DNA from: Clostridia bacterium
Lineage (GTDB): Bacteria > Bacillota > Clostridia > Christensenellales > Borkfalkiaceae
Direction: 5' to 3'
Length of the DNA: 64,000 nt
Assembly: GCA_017465865.1 (NCBI GenBank)
Contig: JAFTVF010000011.1
Coordinates: 1 to 64,000 of the forward strand
This document shows positions 18,153 to 25,561 of this stretch, in pieces. A program made the position numbers and the translations under genes. The notes under the pieces were generated by a model that saw only the letters and a list, made by a program, of their open reading frames with translations, was not told where the DNA came from and did no database searches. The stretch's first letter is position 1. Each line of letters starts with the position of its first letter.

Positions 18153-20752
18153 TACGCCTTTTTCACCGTCAAGCCGTTGTCGGCTACGACGACCGCGAGC
18201 TTGTCGCCCGCGACGAACCCGCCTGCGAGGATACTCTTGGCGAGCGTCGTTTCGAGGGTGTGCTGCATATACCGTTTCAGCGGTCTTGCGCCGTATACGG
18301 GGTCGTAGCCCTTGTCTACGATATAGTCCACCGCCTCGTCCGTGATCGTAAGATACAGTTGCTTTTCCGCCAACCTCGCGACGAGGTCCTCCGCCAACAG
18401 CCGAACGATCGAGCCGACCTCCTTTTTCGTCAGAGGTTTGAAAAACACCGTTTCGTCCAGTCTGTTCAAAAATTCGGGACGGAAAGACTGCTTTAACAGC
18501 CTGCTTACTTCCTCTTTCGCCTCCTCCGAGATCTCGCCGTCGTATTCGATACCGTCCAAAATCGCCGTTGAGCCGAGGTTGGAAGTCAAAATAATCACGG
18601 TGTTTTTGAAATCCACCGTTCTGCCCTGCCCGTCGGTGATCCGCCCGTCGTCAAGGACCTGCAACAGCACGTTGAACACGTCGGGGTGCGCCTTTTCCAC
18701 TTCGTCGAACAGCACGACGGAATAGGGCTTGCGCCGTACCGCCTCGGTGAGCTGACCGCCCTCGTCGTAGCCCACGTATCCGGGAGGCGCGCCGATCAAT
18801 CGGGAAACGGAGTATTTCTCCATATACTCGCTCATATCGATACGCACCATATTCTTCTCGTCGTCGAATAAAGTCCGCGCGAGCGTTTTCGCAAGCTCCG
18901 TTTTCCCCACGCCCGTAGGGCCTAAGAACAGAAACGACCCGATCGGACGGTTGGGGTCTGCGATCCCCGCGCGCGAACGCAAGATCGCGTCCGCTACCGC
19001 CTGTACCGCCTGCGTTTGCCCGATCACCCGTTGATGCAAGGTTTCGTCTAAGCGCAACAGCTTTTCGCGCTCGCCCTCCATGAGCTTGGCGACGGGAATC
19101 CCCGTCCACCGCGCCACGATACGGGCGATTTCCTCCTCGCTCACGCGGTCGCGAAGCAGAGATTTTTCCGTTGAACGCATACCTGCCCCGTCCGTTTTCT
19201 GTTTTTCGCTTTCTTCCAGCTGTTTTTTCAGCTCGGGAATTTTACCGTATTGCAATTTCGACGCCGTTTCGAGGTCGTATTCTCTCTGCGCGCGTTCCAG
19301 CTCGGCGTTCGCGGTTTCCAGCTCCTCGCGAAGCCGTTGGACTTTGCCGATGGAATTTTTCTCGTTTTCCCATTTCGCTTTCATTTCCGCGTACTTGGCG
19401 CGGAAATCGCTCAGTTCTTTTCCGATCTCGTCCAAATGCGATTTAGACAGACTGTCCGTTTCCTTTTTTAACGCGTTTTCTTCGATTTCAAGCTGCATAA
19501 TCTTCCGCGCGATCTCGTCCATTTCCGAGGGCATAGACTGCATTTCCGTTTTAATCAGCGCACACGCCTCGTCTACGAGGTCGATCGCCTTATCGGGCAA
19601 AAACCTGTCGGTGATATAGCGGTTGGACAGCGTAGCCGCCGCGATCAGGGCGTTGTCCTGTATCTTCACGCCGTGGTATACCTCGTAACGCTCTTTCAAG
19701 CCGCGGAGAATGGACACGGTGTCCTCCACCGTCGGTTCGCCTACGAGCACGGGCTGAAAACGCCGTTCAAGCGCGGGGTCTTTTTCGATGTATTTGCGAT
19801 ACTCGTCCAAGGTCGTCGCGCCGATACAGTGCAATTCACCGCGCGCAAGCATAGGCTTTAACAAATTCCCCGCGTCCATCGCGCCGTCCGTCTTGCCCGC
19901 GCCGACGATCGTGTGCAATTCGTCGATAAACAGAATAATCCCGCCCTCGCTCTTTTTCACTTCCGCAAGCACGGCTTTCAGGCGTTCTTCAAACTCCCCG
20001 CGGAATTTCGCGCCCGCGATCAGCGCGCCGATATCCAGCGAAAACACCTTTCTGTCTTTCAAAGAATCGGGCACGTCGCCTTTCATAATACGAATCGCAA
20101 GCCCCTCGGCAATCGCCGTTTTGCCCACGCCCGCCTCACCGATCAGCACGGGATTATTCTTCGTTTTACGGGAAAGTATCCGCACGACGTTCCGAATCTC
20201 CTCGTCCCGACCGATCACGGGATCAATTTTCTGCGCGCGCGCCTTTTCAACGAGATCTACGCCGTATTTATTCAGCACGTCGTAGGTATCCTCGGGGTTT
20301 TGGCTGTCCACCCGTCGACTCCCGCGCACGCTCGCCAGAGCCTGCATAAATTCGTTCTGTCCGAGCCCGAATTTTTTCAAAATTTCCTTGATTTTCCCGT
20401 CGGGCTTTTCCGTCAACCCAAAAAACAAATGCTCGACGGATAAATAGGAATCCCCCATCTTTTTCGCTTGCTGTTCGCCCGCCTCGATCGCCTCTGCCAA
20501 GGCACGGGAAAGATACTGCTCCCCGCCGCTTACCTTGGGCAGTTTCTCTATCTCGGCAAGCGCCGCGCCCAAAAGCGCCTGCGCGTCCTTTTGCATTTTC
20601 TCGACCAGTTGTGCGATCAACCCGTTTTCTTCCGAAACGAGCGCGTATAACAAATGTACCTGCCCGATCTCCCCGTTTCCGTATTCCCGAGCCACCGCCT
20701 GCGCCCTTTCGAGCGCCGTTACCGATTTTTCCGTAAATTTACGCATATCCAT
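18152..20752 (-). CDS. clpB: ATP-dependent disaggregase ClpB
   Basis: 866 residues with the full ClpB plan: N-terminal Clp repeat domain (1-145), first AAA+ module (GEAGVGKT), a coiled-coil middle domain (about 410-520), second AAA+ module ([10 protein letters not shown]), and a C-terminal D2-small domain. It works with DnaK to rescue aggregated proteins. No CIRCE element or clear CtsR repeat was found in the 100 bp upstream. The gene appears monocistronic. Confidence 0.97.
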   Translation of the reverse strand: MDMRKFTEKSVTALERAQAVAREYGNGEIGQVHLLYALVSEENGLIAQLVEKMQKDAQALLGAALAEIEKLPKVSGGEQYLSRALAEAIEAGEQQAKKMGDSYLSVEHLFFGLTEKPDGKIKEILKKFGLGQNEFMQALASVRGSRRVDSQNPEDTYDVLNKYGVDLVEKARAQKIDPVIGRDEEIRNVVRILSRKTKNNPVLIGEAGVGKTAIAEGLAIRIMKGDVPDSLKDRKVFSLDIGALIAGAKFRGEFEERLKAVLAEVKKSEGGIILFIDELHTIVGAGKTDGAMDAGNLLKPMLARGELHCIGATTLDEYRKYIEKDPALERRFQPVLVGEPTVEDTVSILRGLKERYEVYHGVKIQDNALIAAATLSNRYITDRFLPDKAIDLVDEACALIKTEMQSMPSEMDEIARKIMQLEIEENALKKETDSLSKSHLDEIGKELSDFRAKYAEMKAKWENEKNSIGKVQRLREELETANAELERAQREYDLETASKLQYGKIPELKKQLEESEKQKTDGAGMRSTEKSLLRDRVSEEEIARIVARWTGIPVAKLMEGEREKLLRLDETLHQRVIGQTQAVQAVADAILRSRAGIADPNRPIGSFLFLGPTGVGKTELAKTLARTLFDDEKNMVRIDMSEYMEKYSVSRLIGAPPGYVGYDEGGQLTEAVRRKPYSVVLFDEVEKAHPDVFNVLLQVLDDGRITDGQGRTVDFKNTVIILTSNLGSTAILDGIEYDGEISEEAKEEVSRLLKQSFRPEFLNRLDETVFFKPLTKKEVGSIVRLLAEDLVARLAEKQLYLTITDEAVDYIVDKGYDPVYGARPLKRYMQHTLETTLAKSILAGGFVAGDKLAVVVADNGLTVKKA

Positions 20753-20878
20753 AATCTTACACTCCTTTTATCGCTTCCGCGGTATTATTATGTTCGTTAT
20801 ATTTGTAAACGAAACGGAAAAATTTCAAACGCAATTTTTTAACTTTTCGTAAAATGTTTGTTTCAGTGAAAGAAAAAA

Positions 20879-20894
20879 GACCGCAAGAGCGGTC
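20879..20894 (-). terminator. Terminator of the cls operon
   Basis: GACCGC/GCGGTC stem with a short loop and a T6 run on the minus strand, overlapping the stop of the zinc-ribbon gene. Confidence 0.75.
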
Positions 20895-21204
20895 ATTTGA
20901 TACAGGCGAAATATACGATTACAAAGGCGATCAAGCAAACGCCCGTAACGATCCAACGGATCTTTTTGCGTTTTTGCTCGTCCATCGGCACGTAGATACG
21001 AAAACCGCAGGTAGGGCAAACGCCCTTTTCCATCACCGTTTTACAACGTTTGCAATGGATCACGGGCGAGCTTTCCGAGGTTTTTTCGGCGTTGTCCGCT
21101 TTTTTCGACACCGTTTCGGCGTTTTTCACGCCCGCTTTCATCGCCTCGTCCATTTCCGCGAGGATTTTGCGTTCTTCCTCTCTTTTTCGTTGTCTTTTGT
21201 TCAT
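20893..21204 (-). CDS. Zinc-ribbon membrane-anchored protein, unknown function
   Basis: 103 residues. A basic and charged N-terminus (1-45) is followed by a zinc-ribbon pair CKRCK...CPTCG (about 51-67) and a single C-terminal membrane helix (about 83-101). This looks like a tail-anchored cytoplasmic zinc-ribbon protein. It starts 12 bp after the cardiolipin synthase stop and is co-transcribed with it, which hints at a membrane role. No named family is recognised. Confidence 0.72.
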   Translation of the reverse strand: MNKRQRKREEERKILAEMDEAMKAGVKNAETVSKKADNAEKTSESSPVIHCKRCKTVMEKGVCPTCGFRIYVPMDEQKRKKIRWIVTGVCLIAFVIVYFACIK

Positions 21205-21216
21205 AATCTTCTTCCT

Positions 21217-22812
21217 TTACAACAGCGTTTCAAACACGCGGAGCAGGGAATCGACCACCCGTCCAAAAAGTCCGCGTTTGGTGTTTTCTTTGGTGCAGAG
21301 CTTGGATACGGCAAAGGTGGCTTCGCAGTCTTTTTTCACGTCCTCCACCGCCGTACAGCCTGAAAAATACACAGCGTTTTCGAAATGGAAATACAAGCTC
21401 CGATAATCGAGATTGATCGTACCGACCACCGCGCATTCGTCGTCGCAGACCATGCTTTTGGCGTGGATAAACCCGGGCGTGTATTCGTATATCTTTACGC
21501 CCGCGCGCATTAAAATACCGTAGTTGGCTCGGGTCAGGCGGTAGACCATTTTCTTGTCGGGAATGCCCGGGGTTACGATCCGCACGTCCACCCCGCGCAT
21601 CGCCGCACGGCAGAGCGCCGTACGCATCGAATCGTCGAGCACAAGATAGGGCGTGAAAATATACACGTATCGGCTCGCGCGGTTGATGATATCCGCGTAG
21701 ACGGTTTCCCCGACGCTGATCCGATCAAACGGCGAATCGTCGTAAGGCTGGATCAGCCGTCCGTCGTGTCCCGCGCTTTCCGCCTCGGGCAGAATATATT
21801 CTTTGAGATTTTCTTTATCCGCGCGGAATGCGTTCCAGATATAGAAAAACATTTCCGTAAACGAACGGACGGGCGCGCCCGTGATCTTTACGCCCGTGTC
21901 TTTCCAATACCCGAAACGTTTCTTTTCCCCGATATACTCGTCCGCGAGATTGATCCCGCCCGTAAACGCCGTCTTGCCGTCCACCACCAAAATTTTTCTG
22001 TGATCGCGATTGTTCATACGCACCGCAAAAACAGGCACGACGTCGTTAAAGGTCATACATTTGACGTTTTCGTGTAAACTTTCGAGATATTTATCGTAAT
22101 CGGGCGGCAATGTCATCATACACCCGAAATCGTCGTAGATAATGCGTATCTTTACGCCCTGTTCGGCTTTTTCGAGCAGAATTTGCAGTATCTCGTTCCA
22201 CATTTTACCGTGCGCGATAATGAAATACTCCACGAGAATAAACTTTTCGGCTTTTTGCAATTCCGCTTTCATTGCAGGGAACATTTTCTCTCCGCAATCG
22301 TAATATTCCACTTCCCCGTCGCGATACACGGGATACCCCGCATACGCGGACAGATACCGCCCGAGCGCGTCGGCGCGGGTTTGCGGATCGAACTCCGCGG
22401 TTTTTCCGCACGCCTCTTCGAGCTGTTTCGCGTTTTCCGCTTTTGCCGTTAGTATTTTCTTATTCATTTTCCGCGTGGGTCTGCCCTCGCCGTACATTAC
22501 ATACATAGGCACGCCCACTACGGGTACGATCAGGATAAGCAGTATCCAGTTCAGCTTCATAGACGGGCGTTCGTTCCGATTGATAAGGTACAGCACCGCG
22601 ATCAAGCCCACGCCGCTCACCGCAAGCTGTAACGCCACCGCCGCGCGGGAATTGTACACGAGCAATACCGCCAAGATCACGTAGCCGACGATCTGCGCCA
22701 GCACCAAGATCAAAAACAAAAAGAAACGGTTGTACAACCAACTTTTATAGCTTCTGTCGTTGGCGATCGTCCGTTCTATCCATTTCTTTTTTCTTTGGCT
22801 TAATTTTTTCAC
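21217..22812 (-). CDS. cls: Cardiolipin synthase (phospholipase D family)
   Basis: 531 residues. Two or three N-terminal membrane helices precede two phospholipase D active sites: HRKILVVDGKTAFTGG and HAKSMVCDDECAVVGTINLD (HxKx4D). It condenses two phosphatidylglycerols into cardiolipin at the membrane. The spacing and length match bacterial ClsA. A 16-bp perfect palindrome overlaps the likely -10 upstream. Confidence 0.93.
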   Translation of the reverse strand: MKKLSQRKKKWIERTIANDRSYKSWLYNRFFLFLILVLAQIVGYVILAVLLVYNSRAAVALQLAVSGVGLIAVLYLINRNERPSMKLNWILLILIVPVVGVPMYVMYGEGRPTRKMNKKILTAKAENAKQLEEACGKTAEFDPQTRADALGRYLSAYAGYPVYRDGEVEYYDCGEKMFPAMKAELQKAEKFILVEYFIIAHGKMWNEILQILLEKAEQGVKIRIIYDDFGCMMTLPPDYDKYLESLHENVKCMTFNDVVPVFAVRMNNRDHRKILVVDGKTAFTGGINLADEYIGEKKRFGYWKDTGVKITGAPVRSFTEMFFYIWNAFRADKENLKEYILPEAESAGHDGRLIQPYDDSPFDRISVGETVYADIINRASRYVYIFTPYLVLDDSMRTALCRAAMRGVDVRIVTPGIPDKKMVYRLTRANYGILMRAGVKIYEYTPGFIHAKSMVCDDECAVVGTINLDYRSLYFHFENAVYFSGCTAVEDVKKDCEATFAVSKLCTKENTKRGLFGRVVDSLLRVFETLL

Positions 22813-22838
22813 CGTTCTCCCTCTTTTCCCTCGCGCGT

Positions 22839-22856
22839 ATTATACTATATAGTATA
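22839..22856 (-). promoter_or_regulatory. Palindrome over the cls -10 region
   Basis: TATACTATATAGTATA (22841-22856) is a perfect palindrome. TATAAT on the minus strand (22839-22844) overlaps it. No convincing -35 was found. The rest of 22813-23121 holds only AT-rich sequence and the rubrerythrin promoter. Confidence 0.45.
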
Positions 22857-23028
22857 TCCGTAACCGCGCAAAAGTATTGTATCAATTTTTTCCGCGTTTG
22901 TCAACTCCGCGTTCCCCTACATTATATAAGAATTATGTTTCCAAATAAAGAAAGTTTCGTTAAAATTGCGTTAAATTTTCCTTTTTGAAAAATTTTTCAT
23001 TTTTTTGCAATTTTTTTACGCAAAACTA

Positions 23029-23062
23029 TTGACAAATACGTTTTTTTATATTATACTATAAT
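23029..23062 (+). promoter_or_regulatory. Rubrerythrin promoter with palindrome
   Basis: TTGACA (23029-23034), 17 bp spacer, TATACT (23052-23057). The 13-bp repeat ATTATA-C-TATAAT (23050-23062) covers the -10. It shares TATTATACTATA with the cls upstream region. It is not a standard PerR box. Confidence 0.6.
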
Positions 23063-23121
23063 CAGTTAATGAAACTTAGTCCTAATAAGTTTCCAAAAAT
23101 AAACAAAAAAGAGGTATAGTT

Positions 23122-23757
23122 ATGAAGTATGAATGCAAGATTTGTCATTACGTAGCAGAGGGCGCAGCGCCCGAGGTATGTCCCGTTTGCAAGCAGACGG
23201 GTTGTTTCGAAGCGAAGCCCTGTTTGAAAGGCTCGAAGACGGAAGCGAACCTGCAAACGGCGTTTGCGGGCGAATCGCAGGCAAGAAACAAATACACCTA
23301 TTTTGCGAGCAAGGCAAGAAAGGAAGGCTTCGTGCAGATCGCGGCGCTTTTTGAAGAAACCGCGAAAAACGAACAAGAACACGCAAAGATCTGGTTCAAG
23401 CTTTTGAATGGCGGCGAGATCTCCTCTACCGCGGAAAACCTTTTGGCAGCTGCGGAGGGCGAGAACTACGAATGGACGGATATGTACAACGAATTTGCGA
23501 AAGTAGCACGCGAAGAGGGCTTTAACGAAATCGCGGATCTGTTCGACGGCGTTGCGGCGATCGAAAAAGAACACGAAGAAAGATACAGAAAGCTCCTTGC
23601 GAACGTGAAAGGCAACCTCGTATTCTCCAAGGACGGCGACGCGGTATGGCAGTGCTCGAACTGCGGTCATATCGTAGTCGGCAAGAACGCTCCCGAAGTT
23701 TGCCCCGTATGCGCGCATCCTCAGGCATACTTCCAGGTAAGAGCGGAAAACTATTGA
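23122..23757 (+). CDS. rbr: Rubrerythrin with rubredoxin-like domains at both ends
   Basis: 211 residues. The N-terminal rubredoxin-like knuckles use Cys5, 8, 20 and 23. The ferritin-like di-iron domain shows Glu51, E84xxH87, Glu117 and E148xxH151. The C-terminal rubredoxin site uses Cys178, 181, 194 and 197. It reduces hydrogen peroxide in anaerobes, taking electrons through the rubredoxin centres. Two rubredoxin-like domains instead of the usual one may allow a second electron entry. It has a strong promoter and its own terminator. Confidence 0.95.
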   Translation: MKYECKICHYVAEGAAPEVCPVCKQTGCFEAKPCLKGSKTEANLQTAFAGESQARNKYTYFASKARKEGFVQIAALFEETAKNEQEHAKIWFKLLNGGEISSTAENLLAAAEGENYEWTDMYNEFAKVAREEGFNEIADLFDGVAAIEKEHEERYRKLLANVKGNLVFSKDGDAVWQCSNCGHIVVGKNAPEVCPVCAHPQAYFQVRAENY

Positions 23758-23792
23758 TTCGACACCATAACAACTTTCTATAAAACTTAATC

Positions 23793-23825
23793 AAACCGCC
23801 GACGAAGCCCCTTCGTCGGCGGTTT
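23793..23825 (+). terminator. Terminator of rubrerythrin
   Basis: Fifteen-bp stem AAACCGCCGACGAAG/CTTCGTCGGCGGTTT with a CCC loop. Confidence 0.85.
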
Positions 23826-23829
23826 CCCT

Positions 23830-24087
23830 TTACGTTATAAATACTTCAAAGCATAACCTCATCGCCGTTTTGAACCCGCAACGATACGCCCCTCTGTTTT
23901 CCTTTGCAATTCTCACCCCTTGTATAGAGTCATATTCAAGAAATTCTTTCTGTTGTTTATCCGTCAACGACGCAAATAATTTCTTGTATCGCAGCGTTTC
24001 TTCCGAATCCTCTTTCTCGTTCAGCTCTCCAAAGGGATTTTTTTCGTCCAAGGCAATAGCATACAATTCATTGATTAAATCTTTCAT
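23830..24087 (-). CDS. Small protein under XRE control, DUF6809-like
   Basis: 85 residues, no membrane segment. The start MKDLINELYAIALDEKNPFGEL and the end AYRCGFKTAMRLCFEVFI resemble the DUF6809 type of small Clostridia proteins found near phage-like or XRE genes. The function is unknown. Its promoter (TTGACT 24147-24152, TATATT 24124-24129) has an operator copy filling the 17 bp spacer, so the divergent XRE protein at 24198 should control it tightly. Confidence 0.7.
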   Translation of the reverse strand: MKDLINELYAIALDEKNPFGELNEKEDSEETLRYKKLFASLTDKQQKEFLEYDSIQGVRIAKENRGAYRCGFKTAMRLCFEVFIT

Positions 24088-24103
24088 TCTTTATCTCCGT
24101 TCT

Positions 24104-24178
24104 TTACACGATATTGTGTATATAATATATCACACGATTTCGTGTAAGTCAAGTATTTTTACACGATTTAGTGTAAAA
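24104..24178. promoter_or_regulatory. Three-site operator between an XRE gene and its target
   Basis: Three related inverted repeats are built on ACACGA-N2-4-GTGT: TTACACGATATTGTGTA (24104-24120), CACACGATTTCGTGTAA (24131-24147) and TTACACGATTTAGTGTAA (24159-24176). Centres are about 27 and 29 bp apart. The middle one lies between the -35 and -10 of the leftward promoter. The arrangement suggests cooperative autoregulation by the XRE protein. Confidence 0.72.
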
Positions 24179-24197
24179 TATTAAAAAGGAGAAATGT

Positions 24198-24395
24198 ATG
24201 AACATTGGAGAGAGCTTAAAACAGCATAGACAACGATTGGGAATATCTCAATCGAAATTAGCCAAAGACACGGGAATTAAGCAACAAAATTTGAGCAGAT
24301 GGGAAAACAATACGCATATTCCCGATGTTTTGCAATGCTCTATTTTAGCAAAATACTATGAAATCACCATTGAAGAACTTATCGGCATTGATTAA
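24198..24395 (+). CDS. Small XRE-family HTH regulator
   Basis: 65 residues, one HTH domain (ISQSKLAKDTGIKQQNLSRW at about 16-35) and the usual IEELIGID ending. AAGGAG lies 6 nt before the ATG. Divergent from the DUF6809-like gene, with three operator repeats in the 110 bp between them. Probably a repressor of its own and the neighbour's transcription. Confidence 0.85.
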   Translation: MNIGESLKQHRQRLGISQSKLAKDTGIKQQNLSRWENNTHIPDVLQCSILAKYYEITIEELIGID

Positions 24396-24427
24396 AATTC
24401 TTTTCAATATTTTTCTTGCAAAACCTA

Positions 24428-24456
24428 TTGACAAATAAAAAAAGCTGTGCTATAAT
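24428..24456 (+). promoter_or_regulatory. Strong promoter of a short RNA
   Basis: Consensus TTGACA (24428-24433), 17 bp spacer, consensus TATAAT (24451-24456). No coding sequence follows in this direction. Confidence 0.8.
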
Positions 24457-24462
24457 AAAAAC

Positions 24463-24549
24463 ACAGTAAGGGTGAACCTTCAAACGGTTAGCCTATGTTA
24501 GTTATTAAAAATAACCGCCAGACTACCAATCAAGGGCGGTTATTTTTTT
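24463..24549 (+). ncRNA. Candidate antisense RNA of a type I toxin-antitoxin-like locus
   Basis: A transcript of about 85 nt is predicted from the promoter to the shared terminator. It begins with a stem-loop motif AAGGGTGAACC-N7-GGTTAGC. The same motif stands at the 5' end of the convergent mRNA (there AAGGGTAAACC-N7-GGTTAGC). The two loops contain CCTTC and GAAGG, which are complementary and could kiss. Its 3' part is antisense to the stop codon and 3' end of the peptide mRNA. No Rfam family can be checked here. Confidence 0.55.
24506..24549. terminator. Shared bidirectional terminator
   Basis: AATAACCGCC (24510-24519) pairs with GGCGGTTATT (24535-24544), with A and T runs on both sides. 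It would end both convergent transcripts, and the peptide stop codon (24540-24542) lies inside the stem. Confidence 0.8.
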
Positions 24550-24644
24550 ATGATTACGTAGATTTTGTCATTCGTAACGCGGAATTCCTTTACTCTGCCG
24601 ACGTCCACGAGGAACGCCAACCACAAAATGAAGTCATATCCCAT
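24540..24644 (-). CDS. 34-residue hydrophobic peptide, candidate type I toxin
   Basis: An ATG with a near-perfect ribosome binding site (AGGAGGTGG, 24650-24658) opens a 34-codon frame. Residues 5-15 (FILWLAFLVDV) are hydrophobic, the middle is charged, and the end is YVIIKK. The mRNA has its own promoter (24710-24739) and ends in a terminator shared with a convergent short RNA. This is the layout of Fst/par and Bacillus type I toxin loci. The peptide is not recognised as a member of a named toxin family, and the hydrophobic stretch is short for a full membrane span, so a regulatory or decayed peptide is possible. Confidence 0.55.
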   Translation of the reverse strand: MGYDFILWLAFLVDVGRVKEFRVTNDKIYVIIKK

Positions 24645-24709
24645 AAAAACCACCTCCTTTTTGTCGGAAGTGCTAACCGCCTTCGGGTTTACCCTTACTG
24701 CTTGTATTC

Positions 24710-24739
24710 ATTATACCATATTTCGACAATATCCGTCAA
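24710..24739 (-). promoter_or_regulatory. Promoter of the small peptide mRNA
   Basis: TTGACG (24734-24739), 18 bp spacer, TATAAT (24710-24715). The leader of about 55 nt carries the AAGGGTAAACC-N7-GGTTAGC stem-loop before the ribosome binding site. Confidence 0.7.
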
Positions 24740-24809
24740 ATCATTTGCGTATTGTCAATAAAAAAGACGGATATTCTCCGCCCTTGTTCGCGCTCGAAAG
24801 AGCGCGTTT

Positions 24810-25010
24810 TTAATCGGTCATTCCCAACAAATAATCCGTCGTTTCTCCGAAAAATTTCGCCAGCGTAATGATCGCCGAAGCCGTCGGCTCGGTCTTCCCA
24901 AGCTCCCATTTCGCGATTGCCGATTGACTGATTTTCGTCGCCAACGCCAAATCCATTTGGCTCATATTTTTTTGTGTTCTCAATTCTTTGATACGCTCTT
25001 GAAATCTCAT
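24810..25010 (-). CDS. Small XRE-family HTH regulator
   Basis: 66 residues, one HTH (KNMSQMDLALATKISQSAIAKW) followed by ALGxTTDYLLGMTD-type C-terminus, typical of short Cro/CI repressors. Divergent from the lipoprotein gene at 25104. Two CAAGTC-type palindromes lie in the shared promoter region. It probably represses both itself and the lipoprotein. Confidence 0.85.
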   Translation of the reverse strand: MRFQERIKELRTQKNMSQMDLALATKISQSAIAKWELGKTEPTASAIITLAKFFGETTDYLLGMTD

Positions 25011-25029
25011 ACTTATATTATAATAATTT

Positions 25030-25073
25030 CAAGTCGAAAAATACTTGACAAGTCTTATAAGACTTGATATAAT
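25030..25073 (+). promoter_or_regulatory. Lipoprotein promoter with two CAAGTC operators
   Basis: TTGACA (25045-25050), 17 bp, TATAAT (25068-25073). A perfect 18-bp palindrome CAAGTCTTATAAGACTTG (25049-25066) fills the spacer. A second, imperfect copy (CAAGTC-N7-ACTTG, 25030-25047) lies 19 bp upstream on the same helix face. Confidence 0.72.
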
Positions 25074-25103
25074 GTATTTACAATTACTTTCAGGAGGTGT
25101 TCT

Positions 25104-25517
25104 ATGGTTAGAACAAAAAAATTTATCGGCTCAATACTTATGGGACTTTTATGCTGTCTTTGTTTTCTTTTTGTAGGTTGTTTTGAAAAAGAAATTGAAG
25201 GCACGTACAAATTCAAGAGTATGACGTATACCGAAGGCGGTATGGAAATGGAGATCAAAGCAGGCGAAAAGTTTATGGGTATGATGACCATTTCCGAAGA
25301 CTTTATGAAGATAACGTTAAACGAAGACGGAACGGTGGTGATGGTTAGTTCTTCTTTTGAAGACAGCACGGACACGGAAACGGAAACGGGAACTTGGTCG
25401 AAATCGGAAAAAGGCAAAATTGCTATTACTTTCGACGGAGAAACACAGCTTTGCGAATGCGACGGAAAAAAACTCGTTTTTGAAGAAGACGGCGCAAAAG
25501 TTATTTTGAAAAAATAA
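25104..25517 (+). CDS. Small lipoprotein with lipocalin-like body
   Basis: 137 residues. The signal has basic residues, a hydrophobic stretch and the lipobox LFVGC with Cys26. The rest reads as short beta strands (GTYKFKSMTY, MKITLNEDGTVVM, GTWSKSEKGKIAITF), the pattern of small lipocalin-like lipoproteins in Firmicutes. An AGGAGG site lies 8 nt upstream. Function unknown; exposed on the outer face of the membrane. Controlled by the divergent XRE protein. Confidence 0.82.
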   Translation: MVRTKKFIGSILMGLLCCLCFLFVGCFEKEIEGTYKFKSMTYTEGGMEMEIKAGEKFMGMMTISEDFMKITLNEDGTVVMVSSSFEDSTDTETETGTWSKSEKGKIAITFDGETQLCECDGKKLVFEEDGAKVILKK

Positions 25518-25531
25518 GTATTCATACAAGA

Positions 25532-25559
25532 GAAAACACGCTCGAAAGAGCGTGTTTTC
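25532..25559. terminator. Bidirectional terminator
   Basis: GAAAACACGCTC/GAGCGTGTTTTC with a GAAA loop, between the lipoprotein gene and convergent uvrA. Confidence 0.85.
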
Positions 25560-25561
25560 GT

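Noticed and set aside
20753..20890. Search for CIRCE or CtsR boxes before clpB
   Set aside because: Neither TTAGCACTC-N9-GAGTGCTAA nor GGTCAAA-type repeats are present.
24495..24761. 88- and 82-residue plus-strand frames over the convergent RNA locus
   Set aside because: They have no ribosome binding site and cross the shared terminator. The minus-strand 34-codon frame has a strong site and its own promoter.
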